NCBI GenBank assembly: GCA_947169685.1 | Contig: CAMVQS010000003.1 | Span: forward strand, 1-64,000 | DNA length: 64,000 bases | Reading direction: 5' to 3' | Source: an uncultured Prevotella sp. | GTDB lineage: Bacteria > Bacteroidota > Bacteroidia > Bacteroidales > Bacteroidaceae | Shown: positions 51,523 through 61,536 of the stretch, piece after piece | Position numbering within the stretch: position 1 is the stretch's first letter | Layout: each line of letters starts with the position of its first letter | Notes under the pieces: generated by a model | The model's input: the letters and a program-made list of their open reading frames with translations, nothing else | Database searches by the model: none | Told to the model about the DNA's origin: nothing | Position numbers and translations under genes: made by a program

Positions 51523-52944
51523 CTAGTTCTTGACTACTGTAGCATACATCTTATCACTTTGAGCACGACTTGGATACAGTTTGATGGTGTAGTTACCTGC
51601 AGCATTAATACGAAGGTTACCAGCACCTTCACTTAAGTCGTCCAAAGAACCACCAAGGTTTATGTCCCACGAACCATTTGTAGTAAACTTAAACTCATCA
51701 GCTGCTAAATCTGTGGTAATCTCCCAACAATCGTCGGCCATGTTATAGGTCATGACTGTATAAGAACCAGCATCCCAACCGCCAGGTGTTGCAGGTCCTA
51801 CAAGACCCCATGTCAGCTTTGTAGCCTTCAGTGATCCACTGGCTACATCAGCTACTAACTGATAGTATCCAGCCTCGGTGCAGTTGATGTTGCCACCAGT
51901 TCCTGCTGTGCCGGTGAAAATACTACTATATGTAGTAAAGCTATCGTAGTTGTATTCTGCGTTCCAGTTACGTTCTTTAGTGAACTTGAACTCGCCGTCC
52001 ATGTATGCATAGCCAGTATAAATTCCGTCAAACTTTGCAGAGCGTAGTGCCGGAGCCAGTTCAGGAGTCCATCCCCAAGAAGGCATGTCAGGAGCAGAGG
52101 TGTTGTATTTCTGGGCATTTCCAGGAACATAAATGAACTCTGTAAACTCCAGCTTCTCCAGTTTATAAGTGTAGTTCATCATGTTGATGGTCATGCGATA
52201 GATGCCTGCCTGCTCAATCTTACCAGCCTGTGGGTCGGTAGTGGTCAGATTACCTTCCATACTGGTGTCACCGTCAACCTTTGTACCTACAACACCGGTC
52301 TCACCTCCTGCCCAGAAGTCACCATTATAGTTCGTAGCAGGGATAATCTTCCAGTACTGGTTGTCAGCTGTGGTAGTGAATACAATTTCGAACTCAGGAG
52401 CATCATAGACGTCACCAGTACCCTTATGTGTAAAGGCTTGTGCACTTTCCTTGTTCCACCCGGCGAAGTCGCCAACCAGATAGTAAGCAGTGTCAATGAA
52501 GGGAGCCTTTAGCGTAACGGTCAGTGTAGAGGTGCCCTTGTTGGCAATCGACTGGCCGTTAACGTTTGTATAGGCCGTGATGTCCATAGCGATGTTACGA
52601 GCCGTGGGGCGCTTGCCGTAGAGTGCTTCAACAGCAGCCTTCAGGTCGTCAGCCGATACTGTGCCGTCGGTTGTTGTCAGCGTCTGGCTATCGGTCTTAT
52701 CTGCATTCCAGAGCACAACGTTATAGGTCGTCGTGCCTTCGCCCACCAGCGTGGGTACGAACAGCTGCACCTTGTCAGCCGTCAGCGTAGCATAGTCGAT
52801 GGCAGGAGCCTGCCCAACAGTCATGGTGACGGTCTTGGCATCCTCGGGGCCGTTAGACATCGGGTCTGCCCAATCTGAATACATATCGGAACCGCAGCTC
52901 GTTATGAGCAGAACCAGTCCCATTGTATATAATAACTTTTTCAT
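51523..52944 (-). CDS. susF: SusF-like outer-membrane starch-binding lipoprotein
   Basis: Surface lipoprotein that holds starch for the Sus complex. The 473 aa protein has lipobox ITSC (Cys17), an N-terminal SusE/F-like Ig domain (TVTMTVGQAPAIDYATL) and later CBM-like beta-sandwich modules, each with YYLVGDFAGWN, FTKERNWNAEYNYDSF or LVGPATPGGWDAGSY type segments that carry aromatic starch contacts. Last gene of the susCDEF operon, 23 bp after susE, with a terminator at 51468-51499. Confidence 0.85.
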   Translation of the reverse strand: MKKLLYTMGLVLLITSCGSDMYSDWADPMSNGPEDAKTVTMTVGQAPAIDYATLTADKVQLFVPTLVGEGTTTYNVVLWNADKTDSQTLTTTDGTVSADDLKAAVEALYGKRPTARNIAMDITAYTNVNGQSIANKGTSTLTVTLKAPFIDTAYYLVGDFAGWNKESAQAFTHKGTGDVYDAPEFEIVFTTTADNQYWKIIPATNYNGDFWAGGETGVVGTKVDGDTSMEGNLTTTDPQAGKIEQAGIYRMTINMMNYTYKLEKLEFTEFIYVPGNAQKYNTSAPDMPSWGWTPELAPALRSAKFDGIYTGYAYMDGEFKFTKERNWNAEYNYDSFTTYSSIFTGTAGTGGNINCTEAGYYQLVADVASGSLKATKLTWGLVGPATPGGWDAGSYTVMTYNMADDCWEITTDLAADEFKFTTNGSWDINLGGSLDDLSEGAGNLRINAAGNYTIKLYPSRAQSDKMYATVVKN

Positions 52945-52967
52945 ACGTCTTTCTTATTTAGCGTTAG

Positions 52968-54158
52968 TTACTGCTTGATAAAGCGGATAAAGCCAGTGAT
53001 GTCGTTGAAGAGAATCAGGTAGTTGGCTGCTTCGGTGATTTCAATGTCAGCACCACCCTGTGTGCCAAATACGTACATACCATCCGTAGTAACGACAGGA
53101 GCACCACCACGGTTGTAATCCCATGAAGAGGTATCGTCCTTTGTCTTGATCTTCGCACCGGCATCCAGATGCTGAACAATGTACCAGTCGTGGTTCTCAG
53201 CATTGGGGTTGCAGGCATTCATCGGAGTGTCACCCCAGTCATTGAAGGTTCCTGCGATATTAATAACACTGAATACCTTTGGTGTTCCATCGTACTTCTC
53301 AATGGTCAGTTTGTCATTCTTGGTATCAAGGGTTATGGTATAGATACCAGGCTCTGGAACCTTGATGTCACTTGAGCCGCCGTCATTCTTTACAAACGTA
53401 CCGAAACTGTCGCCCTGTCCCCACTGCGTTGCCCAGTTGTCGTCAAAAGCACCACGGAGCTTAAAGCCATTACCAGCGAGATAGCCAATCCACTGAATCT
53501 TACCCTGACCAGTCTTTTTATCATACTCCTCACCTTCGATGGGCTGCAAGGGAAGAGCAGCCTTTCCGATGTCGGAACCCCAAGAGCCATCAGCAATATC
53601 ACTACCAAGGATATACCAAATTTCAATGGGTGCATCAGAAAGTTCTACATAGTAGGGAATCACATTCACCTCCACAACATTAGAGTAGATGGTGCCGCTT
53701 GCAAAGTTGGAACTCAGACGGGCGTAGAGTTTCTGCGTTGCAGGTACGCCACTTTCCGGCCACTGGGCCAGCTGCTGAAGGCCCTTGGCCAGTTCAGCTG
53801 CGTCAACGGTACCCTGACAGGTGCTGTAGATCTGGTCAAGTACAACGTAGTCGGCTACGGTTGCACCAGTCTCATCGGCCTCGGCCTGCTCTACAGAAGT
53901 GGTAAAGCTGTTCTTGAGTGAGAACTGCATCTGGTATTCTGCTGCCACGGGGAATCCACCGTAGTTGGGCTGTGACCAAGTAAAGTTCAGACCGGTGGAT
54001 GTGGCCAAGTCGATATTCGATGCTGAATAGGCGGGCGTGTTCAGTGTGAACGTCGTCGGATTCAGCAGCGTCGGATTGTGCTCAAGGTCATCGCTACAAG
54101 CGGTGAACAGGCAAACGCCACAAAGGAGCATCAATGTTGACTTTATAATCTTTTTCAT
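52968..54158 (-). CDS. susE: SusE-like outer-membrane starch-binding lipoprotein
   Basis: 396 aa from MKKIIKSTLML (an ATG four codons upstream at 54170 is also possible); lipobox FTAC. The N-terminal half is the SusE domain (TFTLNTPAYSASNIDLATSTGLNFTWSQPNYGGFPVAAEYQMQFSL). Two starch-binding modules follow (IWYILGSDIADGSWGS, FSVINIAGTFNDWGDTPMN). It acts beside SusCD on starch capture. In Bacteroides, SusE and SusF are dispensable surface binders. Confidence 0.85.
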   Translation of the reverse strand: MKKIIKSTLMLLCGVCLFTACSDDLEHNPTLLNPTTFTLNTPAYSASNIDLATSTGLNFTWSQPNYGGFPVAAEYQMQFSLKNSFTTSVEQAEADETGATVADYVVLDQIYSTCQGTVDAAELAKGLQQLAQWPESGVPATQKLYARLSSNFASGTIYSNVVEVNVIPYYVELSDAPIEIWYILGSDIADGSWGSDIGKAALPLQPIEGEEYDKKTGQGKIQWIGYLAGNGFKLRGAFDDNWATQWGQGDSFGTFVKNDGGSSDIKVPEPGIYTITLDTKNDKLTIEKYDGTPKVFSVINIAGTFNDWGDTPMNACNPNAENHDWYIVQHLDAGAKIKTKDDTSSWDYNRGGAPVVTTDGMYVFGTQGGADIEITEAANYLILFNDITGFIRFIKQ

Positions 54159-54198
54159 ACGATTAATCATTTGTTTTTAATCTCTTTAATCTTTCATC

Positions 54199-55803
54199 TT
54201 AGTAGCCAGGGTTCTGCTCGTTGTTGTAAGTAGGCAACTGAGAAGCCGGGATTGCGTAGATGTTACGGAAGGTGTCGAAGTTGCGGCCTGCGTATGTGCC
54301 ACCCTTCCACTGCCAGGTGTAACCAGTGTTACCGCCAAACTTGCCGAAACGGATGAGGTCAACACGGCGACGACCCTCGAAGTAGAACTCACGAGCCCAC
54401 TCGTCGAGAATGTCGTTGAGTGAATAGCCTGTACGCTGAGTGGCATGAGCACGGGCACGAAGTGCATTAATAGCTTTAACACCTTCTGCAGTAGCCGAAC
54501 CACCACTCTGGCGTGCCGTTGCCTCGGCGTATGTCAGATAAGCCTCTGCCTTGCGGAAGAAGAAGAAGTCAGCATCCATGAACGTGGCATCGTGACCTGA
54601 ACTGCCGTCACTCTTGTAGTTGATGAACTTGGCAATAGCATAACCGTTCTTGAACGTAGCACGGTCCAGATTGTTGATTTCACGTCCCACACCGTCGAAG
54701 ATGGCACGGTCGTCGCCTGCGGCAACAATCATGTCGTATGCAGGAACCTGAGGAGCATCGAGGTTGGGGAAGAACTTCTGGATGAGGGTTGGACGTGCGC
54801 GATTACCACCCCATACCTGACCAGACAAGCCATTGGTGCCGTTCTGATCGTTCGGGTTAGCATGCATGTCACTATCGAAGCTACCTGCACAAAGGAACTG
54901 TGTGGTACCCCAGCTCGTCGTCTTCAGACCATCGCAGAGGATGGGGAAGATGCCTTCATAAGCAGCATCGCTCTCACCGTTGTCACCCATGAAGAGCATC
55001 TGGTAAGCTGACCATCCATTAACAGAAGTGGTGTTCAGACGATAGTCAGAATCCATCACCTTCTTGGCATAGGTTGCAGCGTCGCTCCAACGTGGTGTTC
55101 CTGTATAGACTTCTGCATTCAAGTAAAGACGTGAAAGAAGAATCCAAGCAGCAGCCTGGTCAACACGGCCATAATTACTGTCTGTCGATTTCTTAGCTTT
55201 AGGTGTAGAAAGGTTGGGCTCAATCTCTTTCAGCTCTTTTTCAATCCAATCGAAAGCTTCCTGACGACTCAGAATGACAGGGTCGCTCAGCGTCTCGGCA
55301 AACGGAACGCGTCCGAAAGCATCCATGAGCAGATAATAATGCAAAGCACGGAGGAAACGTACCTCAGCAGTCATTGTTGCATCATAGTCAGCGGCAATGG
55401 CCAAATACTGATTACAGTATGTGATACTGGTTGTTAAACGTGCAAAGTAACCGTTGAGCATCGGGTGAGATTCGTCATAGGTGTTAAAACAAGACTGCTC
55501 AATACCGTCGTCACCCCAACCATTAATAGCCTCATCGGTAGGCAGCTCGTTGGCATTCCACATCTGACGTACATAACCTGACGTACCACCGTCAATACCG
55601 TCAATATCACAGTCACCGTTACCACCGCCGTTACCAGCCATGGCAATTGTAGCATAGCACTTGTTAAACAGACCTTCCGGGCTTACCTCTGTAGAGAGGT
55701 TAGGATCCAGTGGAGTCACGTCCAGGTCCTTTGTGCATGATGTCATACCCAGTGCAAGAATCAAACCTGCTACGGGTAATATGTTCTTAATAAACTGTTT
55801 CAT
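54199..55803 (-). CDS. susD: SusD-like starch-binding lipoprotein
   Basis: Lid and substrate receptor of the SusC transporter. 534 aa, lipobox MTSC (Cys23). TPR-like helical fold with family segments: SITYCNQYLAIA, VRFLRALHYYLLMDAFGRVPFAETL, AWILLSRLYLNAEVYTG and the C-terminal RARAHATQRTGYSLNDILDEWAREFYFEGRRRVDLIRFGKF. Placed directly after susC (18-bp gap), the invariant pair order. Confidence 0.94.
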   Translation of the reverse strand: MKQFIKNILPVAGLILALGMTSCTKDLDVTPLDPNLSTEVSPEGLFNKCYATIAMAGNGGGNGDCDIDGIDGGTSGYVRQMWNANELPTDEAINGWGDDGIEQSCFNTYDESHPMLNGYFARLTTSITYCNQYLAIAADYDATMTAEVRFLRALHYYLLMDAFGRVPFAETLSDPVILSRQEAFDWIEKELKEIEPNLSTPKAKKSTDSNYGRVDQAAAWILLSRLYLNAEVYTGTPRWSDAATYAKKVMDSDYRLNTTSVNGWSAYQMLFMGDNGESDAAYEGIFPILCDGLKTTSWGTTQFLCAGSFDSDMHANPNDQNGTNGLSGQVWGGNRARPTLIQKFFPNLDAPQVPAYDMIVAAGDDRAIFDGVGREINNLDRATFKNGYAIAKFINYKSDGSSGHDATFMDADFFFFRKAEAYLTYAEATARQSGGSATAEGVKAINALRARAHATQRTGYSLNDILDEWAREFYFEGRRRVDLIRFGKFGGNTGYTWQWKGGTYAGRNFDTFRNIYAIPASQLPTYNNEQNPGY

Positions 55804-55821
55804 TATCTTATCCTCCTTTGT

Positions 55822-58800
55822 TTAAAGATTTACATTCAGGCCAAGGATGAACGAGATTGGGCGCGGATACATATTGCTGTCGAAACCGCTGGCCACCTCA
55901 GGATCAAGACCATCATACTTGGTAAGAGTAAACACGTTGGATACTGTTCCGTAGATTCGTCCGTTCAAACCGTGCCAGTTGTTCTTGGCAAACAGGCGGT
56001 TGAAGCTGTAACCGAGTGTGATGTTGTCACACTTCAGGAACGAAGCGTTGTGAACATAGTAGTCAGAGAGCTGCGAGGTAATCTGATAGGTCTGCCAATT
56101 GCACAGAACAGCCTCGTGAGTATAGTTATTCATATAGAGCAGTGAACTCTTCCAAACCTCGGTCGGATTGACGTTGGCCATACCCTGCTCGTTGTTGTTA
56201 TAGACGTAGTTGCCAATGCTTGCGCGCAGAGAGAAACCGAGGTCCCAGTTCTTGTACTCCAAACGAGAAGACAGACCCATGAGGATAGGAGCTGCCGGGC
56301 TCTTGTAGAAGTACTTGTCAGCCTGTGTGATGACACCATCACCATTGCGGTCAACCACAGCATTCTCGATGGGCTTGCCATTAGCATCGTATGCCTGCTG
56401 GAACACGTAGAATGAGTTGATGGGGTAACCTACCTGTTGATACTGCAGGTAACGGTCGGTACCAATCTTAATACCTGTATTAGGAACAGGAGAACCGTCG
56501 CTTGAAACACCGTTCAGATCGGTAATCTCATTGTGGTTATAAGTGAAGTTATAGTCGATGGTCCAGTACCAGTTGTTAGCCTGTATAGCTTTCCAACTGA
56601 TGGTTGCCTCAACACCCGTGTTCATCAAAGAACCGATGTTCTGCCAGCTCTGGTTACGATAAGCAGAGAGAGCCTTTGTCGGAGCATAGTTCAACAGGTC
56701 GGTAGTCAGACGATAGTACCAGTCAACAGTACCCGTCAGGCGTTGATTGTTGATACCCCAGTCAAGACCTATATTATAAGTATTGGTGGTCTCCCACTTC
56801 AGGTTCGGGGTGTAGTTATCTGGACGATAGAGCGTACCGTCACCAACGAGTGGATAGTAGCTGTCTGTACCTGTATTCTTAGAATAGGTAGCAATCCAAG
56901 AATAATCAGGCACAGCACCTGCCTGCTGACCCGTCATACCAAAGCTGAGACGGAATTTGAGGTCAGAGAGCCACTTGAGGTCACGCAGGTTGTTTTCATC
57001 GTTCACTTTCCACGCAAAAGCGAAAGAGGGGAACAATGCCCAGTGATCCTTGAAGCGTGAAGAACCGTCATCACGAACAGTAGCTGTCAGGAAGTAGCGG
57101 TCCATAAGTGACCAGTTTGCACGTCCGAAGAAAGAAACCAGATAGCTGTCGGTCTGATAATGATACGGAGTGTGAGGACGCTCCTTACCAGCGTTCAACG
57201 GGTTGGTTGATGGATAGTAGCTGACATAGTCGTTCTTGACGTCGCGCCAGAAGTGCTGCCACTCGTAACCACCCATGATGTCAAAATGATTCTTTGCATC
57301 ATCATTGAAATCATGATAATACTGGGCATAAGCAGAGAGCTGCAGGTTACGCTTCAGAATCTTTTCATCGCCAGTGCTTCCATAATAGATGGAGCCTGTG
57401 TACCAAGGTTGGTTGTTGGTGTACTGGATACCTTCAGAAATGTCTGCACCAAGGGTTACGTGCAAACGCAAATCCTCGAAACCATGAATTTTGTAATCAA
57501 TGTCAGCACTTCCAACGAAAGACTTACTATTGGCATATTCATTGCGGCCATACAGCAGAGCCAGTGGGTTCGGCATGTTGGCTACACCATTGTAGGTGAA
57601 AGGCCATGCAGAGTCACCATCGTAGTCAGCAGCAACAGGCCACTGGAAGTAACCGCCGAAATTATTCAGCGTCTGTTCTCTAACGTCACCGCGCACCAAT
57701 GTTCCTTTTTCGTCGTACTGCGGTCCAAAAAGTTCTTTATGGTATTCTGAAGTGTAGCCGTAGGGATCCTGCGTCGGATCGAAATAGACTGCTGCACTGA
57801 CAGCACCGCCATCAGCATACTTTGTCTTGGCGTACATACCTTTGGCATTCAAGTTCAGTGTCAGGTGGTCATTAAAGAATGATGGATTCAGGTTCAAAGC
57901 AGCTGTTACACGCTTAAAGTCTGAAGTCTTCAGAATACCCTGCTGATCTGTGAAACCTACCGACAGGCGATAAGGCAGATTCTTGAACGCACCAGAGAAG
58001 GTCAGGTTGTGGTCATGACTGATGGCCACACGATAAATCTCATCCTGCCAATCTGTGTTAGCCGTACCAAGAGCACTGACAGGAATACTTCCCTCACCAT
58101 ACATGTTCTTGATAAAGCTACGATACTCATCACCACTCATCACGTCGAGGGTCTTCTTCTTCATGCTAACAGTAACCGAACCGCTGTAAGAAACAGAAGG
58201 TGCTAATCCTCTGCGACCTTTCTTGGTCGTAATGATGATGACACCGTTTGAACCACGGCTACCGTAGATGGCCGTTGCTGAAGCATCTTTCAGCACGTTG
58301 AATGATTCAATGTCTTGAGGGTTAACCATAGAGAGGATGTTGGACAAACCCTTTACACCTTCATTGTCCATGGCCAGACCATCAATGACAATCAGCGGGT
58401 CGTTGGAGGCGTTCAATGAAGAACCGCCACGCACACGAATCTGCGCACCACCACCAGGGGTACCATCGTTAGAAATAATACTAACACCTGCAACCTTACC
58501 AGCAATCATGTCTTGCGGGTTAACCACCAGACCTTTGTTTTTGGTGTCGGGCTTTAAGGCAGCCACCGAACCCGTCAGGTCACTCTTTTTGACCTGACCG
58601 TAACCGATGACGACAACCTCGTTCAAGGTGTTGGCTTCGTCCTGCAGTGTAACTGTCACTTGCGGAGCGGCAGCAACAGTAGCAGTCTCGTAGCCGATGT
58701 AAGAAACCTGGATGCTGGCACCCTGCTGTGCTTGCAAGGTGAAGTTACCGTCGATATCGGTGATGACGGCTGTCTGTGTTCCAACGACACGGACGGTTGC

Positions 58801-58941
58801 ACCGATAATCGGTTCGTTTTGAGCATCCTGAACATAACCTTTGACAGTAATCTGCTGTGCAAAGGCTCCTACCGATAGAAATAGTCCTAACAAAAGGACA
58901 AGCATTCTAAGCGGAATACGAATGTTTACCTGCTTCATCAT
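55822..58941 (-). CDS. susC: SusC-like TonB-dependent outer-membrane transporter
   Basis: Imports malto-oligosaccharides across the outer membrane using TonB. 1039 aa: signal peptide (about 1-28), a carboxypeptidase-D-like domain (QITVKGYVQDAQNEPIIGATVRV), TonB box region EVVVIGYGQVKKSDLTGSVA, plug (DPLIVIDGLAMDN; DASATAIYGSRGSNGVIIITTKKG) and a 22-strand barrel ending ISFILGLNVNL. With SusDEF, a LacI regulator, MFS and malQ, starch is the clear substrate. First gene of its operon; -7 element at 59014-59007. Confidence 0.95.
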   Translation of the reverse strand: MMKQVNIRIPLRMLVLLLGLFLSVGAFAQQITVKGYVQDAQNEPIIGATVRVVGTQTAVITDIDGNFTLQAQQGASIQVSYIGYETATVAAAPQVTVTLQDEANTLNEVVVIGYGQVKKSDLTGSVAALKPDTKNKGLVVNPQDMIAGKVAGVSIISNDGTPGGGAQIRVRGGSSLNASNDPLIVIDGLAMDNEGVKGLSNILSMVNPQDIESFNVLKDASATAIYGSRGSNGVIIITTKKGRRGLAPSVSYSGSVTVSMKKKTLDVMSGDEYRSFIKNMYGEGSIPVSALGTANTDWQDEIYRVAISHDHNLTFSGAFKNLPYRLSVGFTDQQGILKTSDFKRVTAALNLNPSFFNDHLTLNLNAKGMYAKTKYADGGAVSAAVYFDPTQDPYGYTSEYHKELFGPQYDEKGTLVRGDVREQTLNNFGGYFQWPVAADYDGDSAWPFTYNGVANMPNPLALLYGRNEYANSKSFVGSADIDYKIHGFEDLRLHVTLGADISEGIQYTNNQPWYTGSIYYGSTGDEKILKRNLQLSAYAQYYHDFNDDAKNHFDIMGGYEWQHFWRDVKNDYVSYYPSTNPLNAGKERPHTPYHYQTDSYLVSFFGRANWSLMDRYFLTATVRDDGSSRFKDHWALFPSFAFAWKVNDENNLRDLKWLSDLKFRLSFGMTGQQAGAVPDYSWIATYSKNTGTDSYYPLVGDGTLYRPDNYTPNLKWETTNTYNIGLDWGINNQRLTGTVDWYYRLTTDLLNYAPTKALSAYRNQSWQNIGSLMNTGVEATISWKAIQANNWYWTIDYNFTYNHNEITDLNGVSSDGSPVPNTGIKIGTDRYLQYQQVGYPINSFYVFQQAYDANGKPIENAVVDRNGDGVITQADKYFYKSPAAPILMGLSSRLEYKNWDLGFSLRASIGNYVYNNNEQGMANVNPTEVWKSSLLYMNNYTHEAVLCNWQTYQITSQLSDYYVHNASFLKCDNITLGYSFNRLFAKNNWHGLNGRIYGTVSNVFTLTKYDGLDPEVASGFDSNMYPRPISFILGLNVNL

Positions 58942-59175
58942 TTGTTTTTTAAGTTAGTGATATTATGAAAATTTGTAGTTATAACTTGATTGACTTAAAT
59001 CAAGTGCAAAGATAGGCTTGTTTTGCTTTCGTTGTACTTTTTTAAGGGATAAAAGAATGTTTTAGGGTGTGCAAACGATTGCACATACAAAACCTTTAAT
59101 ATTAATAAGGTATGTGTAAGACATTCGAGGTAAATACATATCTTTGCAACAAGAAACTAAAGACCTGTCACTCAC
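58942..59175. promoter_or_regulatory. susC-lacI divergent control region
   Basis: Holds the leftward susC -7 box TATCTTTG (59014-59007), the rightward lacI -7 box TATCTTTG (59139-59146) and, between them, the operator GTGCAAACGATTGCAC (59069-59084). Neither -33 element is clear, as expected if an activator or repressor sets the rate. Confidence 0.65.
59069..59084. promoter_or_regulatory. LacI-family operator between susC and lacI
   Basis: GTGCAAACGATTGCAC is a 16-bp palindrome with one mismatch, about 55 bp from each -7 element. The same site is perfect before malQ and present in altered form before the amylase gene. Confidence 0.75.
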
Positions 59176-60201
59176 ATGGAAGAAAAAGCACCGCTGACAA
59201 TGAAGGATATTGCGAAGGAGTTTGGCATCTCCGTCGCCACCGTTTCGCGTGCTTTAAAGGACTCGCCTCGCATCAGCCTGGAGCGACGGCAGGCTATTCA
59301 GCAGTATGCCCGTGAGCATAACTTTACGCCGAATATGATAGCAGAATCGCTACGTAATTCACGTGTAAAGCCACAGAAACTGATAGGCGTCATTATTCCT
59401 GAATTTGTTCATTATTACTTCGCGTCTATTCTTACTGGCATTGAGGAAGAGGCTACGTCGCAGGGCTACCGTCTGTTAGTGGCTACCAGCCATGAGAATT
59501 ATGAGCGTGAAGTGCGCATTTGTCAAGCTTTTTACGAGAACAAGGTTTGTGGCGTTATTGTTTCCCAAGCCAAGGATACGCAGAAATACGACCATTTCCA
59601 GCGACTGATAGACGCAGGAGTTCCTTTGGTTTTTTATGATCGTATTTGCACAGGAGTGAATGCCAGTCGCGTTGTAGTCGATGACTATATGGGGGCCTTT
59701 AATGCTACGACACATCTCATTGAAACAGGTTGTAGGCGGATTGCGTTCTATGGTTCAAGCATGACGTTGGAGATTTCAAAAAACCGTTATAATGGCTATC
59801 GTGATGCCCTGCTGAAACACGGATTACAACCTGACGACTCTTTAATGCGTGTCTGTGACAATCGTGCTGATGCTGAGGCCATTACGCCGGAGTTATTGCA
59901 GAGCGAGAATCGGCCTGATGGGTTCTTTGCCATCAATGACGATACGGCAATAGGTATTCTTTATACAGCTAAACACATGGGGCTTAAGGTGCCTGATGAT
60001 GTTTCTGTGTGTGGCTTTACCAACGGCTATCGTGCCATTGCCTGTGACCCCATGCTGACGACTGTCGAGCAGCGTGGCAAGCGAGTGGGCGAGGAGGCCG
60101 CAAATATTCTTATTGGCTATGTGGAGGGACGCATCCCGCTTGAAAAGATGGAGCGCCGCATAGTCCGTACGCGTTTGGTGATTAGAGGAACAACAAGATA
60201 G
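59176..60201 (+). CDS. LacI-family regulator of starch genes
   Basis: 341 aa. The N-terminal helix-turn-helix and hinge are intact: LTMKDIAKEFGISVATVSRALKDSPRIS...RRQAIQQYAREHNFTPN. The rest is a periplasmic-binding-like sensor domain (IGVIIPEFVHYYFASILTGIEEEA, GVIVSQAKD, DGFFAINDDTAIGILYTAKHMGLKVPDDVSVCGF). It probably senses maltose or an oligosaccharide. It is 3 bp before the MFS gene and divergent from susC. Three matching palindromes in the window give its likely targets. It replaces the SusR sensor used in Bacteroides. Confidence 0.92.
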   Translation: MEEKAPLTMKDIAKEFGISVATVSRALKDSPRISLERRQAIQQYAREHNFTPNMIAESLRNSRVKPQKLIGVIIPEFVHYYFASILTGIEEEATSQGYRLLVATSHENYEREVRICQAFYENKVCGVIVSQAKDTQKYDHFQRLIDAGVPLVFYDRICTGVNASRVVVDDYMGAFNATTHLIETGCRRIAFYGSSMTLEISKNRYNGYRDALLKHGLQPDDSLMRVCDNRADAEAITPELLQSENRPDGFFAINDDTAIGILYTAKHMGLKVPDDVSVCGFTNGYRAIACDPMLTTVEQRGKRVGEEAANILIGYVEGRIPLEKMERRIVRTRLVIRGTTR

Positions 60202-60204
60202 ACT

Positions 60205-61536
60205 ATGAAACAGAAACCTGATTTAAGCTTTTGGAAACTCTGGAACCTGAGTTTCGGCTTTTTCGGCGTACAGATTGCCTACGCCTTACAGAGTGCAAAT
60301 ATTTCGAGAATCTTTCAAACGTTGGGTGCTGATCCCCACGATTTAAGCTTCTTTTGGATACTCCCGCCGCTCATGGGTATCCTTGTACAACCAATTGTAG
60401 GAACGCTGTCTGACAAGACATGGACACGCTTTGGGCGTCGTATTCCTTATCTTTTTGTTGGTGCTGCAGTGGCAGTGGCTGTCATGTGTCTGCTACCCAA
60501 TGCCGGGTCGTTCGGGATGACAGTGGGGGCTGCGATGATTTTCGGTCTTTGTGCGCTGATGTTTCTGGACACCAGCATCAATATGGCCATGCAGCCGTTT
60601 AAGATGCTGGTGGGTGACATGGTCAACGAGAAGCAGAAGGCAAAAGCATATAGTATCCAGTCGTTCCTGTGTAATGCAGGCAGTGTGGCAGGCTATCTGT
60701 TCCCCATCTTCTTCACGGCCTTAGGCATTGCTAACGAGGCGCCCAAGGGAATTGTTCCAGACTCAGTCATCTGGTCGTTCTATATCGGCGCCGCCATTCT
60801 TATCCTGTGCGTCCTCTATACGACCATCAAGGTGAAGGAGTGGAATCCCCAGGAATACGCCGAGTACAACGGAGTTGCCCAGGAATCGGAAGAAGCCGAC
60901 TCCTCAACAAAGTTGGAGGGCTCTGGTAACTGGTTCGTGCTGCTTAAGAATGCGCCTTCTACGTTCTGGAAGGTAGGATTAGTGCAGTTCTTCAGTTGGG
61001 CGGCCTTCTTGTACATGTGGACTTATACCAATGGTACTATCGCAGAAACCGTATGGGGAACAACCGATTCTGCATCAAGTGAGTTCCAAGCAGCAGGCAA
61101 CTGGGTAGGCGTTCTGTTTGCTGTTCAGGCTATCGGTAGTGTGCTGTGGGCGATGGTGCTGCCACAGTTCAAGAATACCAAAATGGCTTATTCTTTGAGC
61201 TTGGTACTTGGCGGTATAGGTTTTGCTATGGTACCTTTCATCGCTAACCAGTATGTGCTGTTTGTTCCGTTCGTGCTGATTGGTTGTGCATGGGCGGCTA
61301 TGCTGGCTATGCCATTTACTTTTGTTACCAATGCTCTTCAGGGTTATGGTCACATGGGAGCATACTTGGGCTTGTTCAACGGAACAATCTGTGTTCCCCA
61401 GATTGTAGCAGCGCTTGTTGGTGGCGTGGTTCTTCACGCTGTTGGCAGTCATCAGTATTCCATGATGATAGTAGCAGGTGTCCTGCTGTTATTCGGTTCC
61501 GTATGTGTCTTCTTCATTCATGAAGGCAAAAAGTGA
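60205..61536 (+). CDS. MFS sugar transporter, probable maltose/malto-oligosaccharide importer
   Basis: 443 aa, 12 transmembrane segments. Start KPDLSFWKLWNLSFGFFGVQIAYALQSANISRIFQTLGA and the GTLSDKTWTRFGRRIPYLFVG loop 2-3 motif match the SLC45/sucrose-type and GPH-like sugar transporters found beside SusCD starch loci. It would move the sugar from periplasm to cytoplasm. Lies between lacI and the PAP2 gene, all in one direction with 3-bp gap and an overlap. Confidence 0.9.
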   Translation: MKQKPDLSFWKLWNLSFGFFGVQIAYALQSANISRIFQTLGADPHDLSFFWILPPLMGILVQPIVGTLSDKTWTRFGRRIPYLFVGAAVAVAVMCLLPNAGSFGMTVGAAMIFGLCALMFLDTSINMAMQPFKMLVGDMVNEKQKAKAYSIQSFLCNAGSVAGYLFPIFFTALGIANEAPKGIVPDSVIWSFYIGAAILILCVLYTTIKVKEWNPQEYAEYNGVAQESEEADSSTKLEGSGNWFVLLKNAPSTFWKVGLVQFFSWAAFLYMWTYTNGTIAETVWGTTDSASSEFQAAGNWVGVLFAVQAIGSVLWAMVLPQFKNTKMAYSLSLVLGGIGFAMVPFIANQYVLFVPFVLIGCAWAAMLAMPFTFVTNALQGYGHMGAYLGLFNGTICVPQIVAALVGGVVLHAVGSHQYSMMIVAGVLLLFGSVCVFFIHEGKK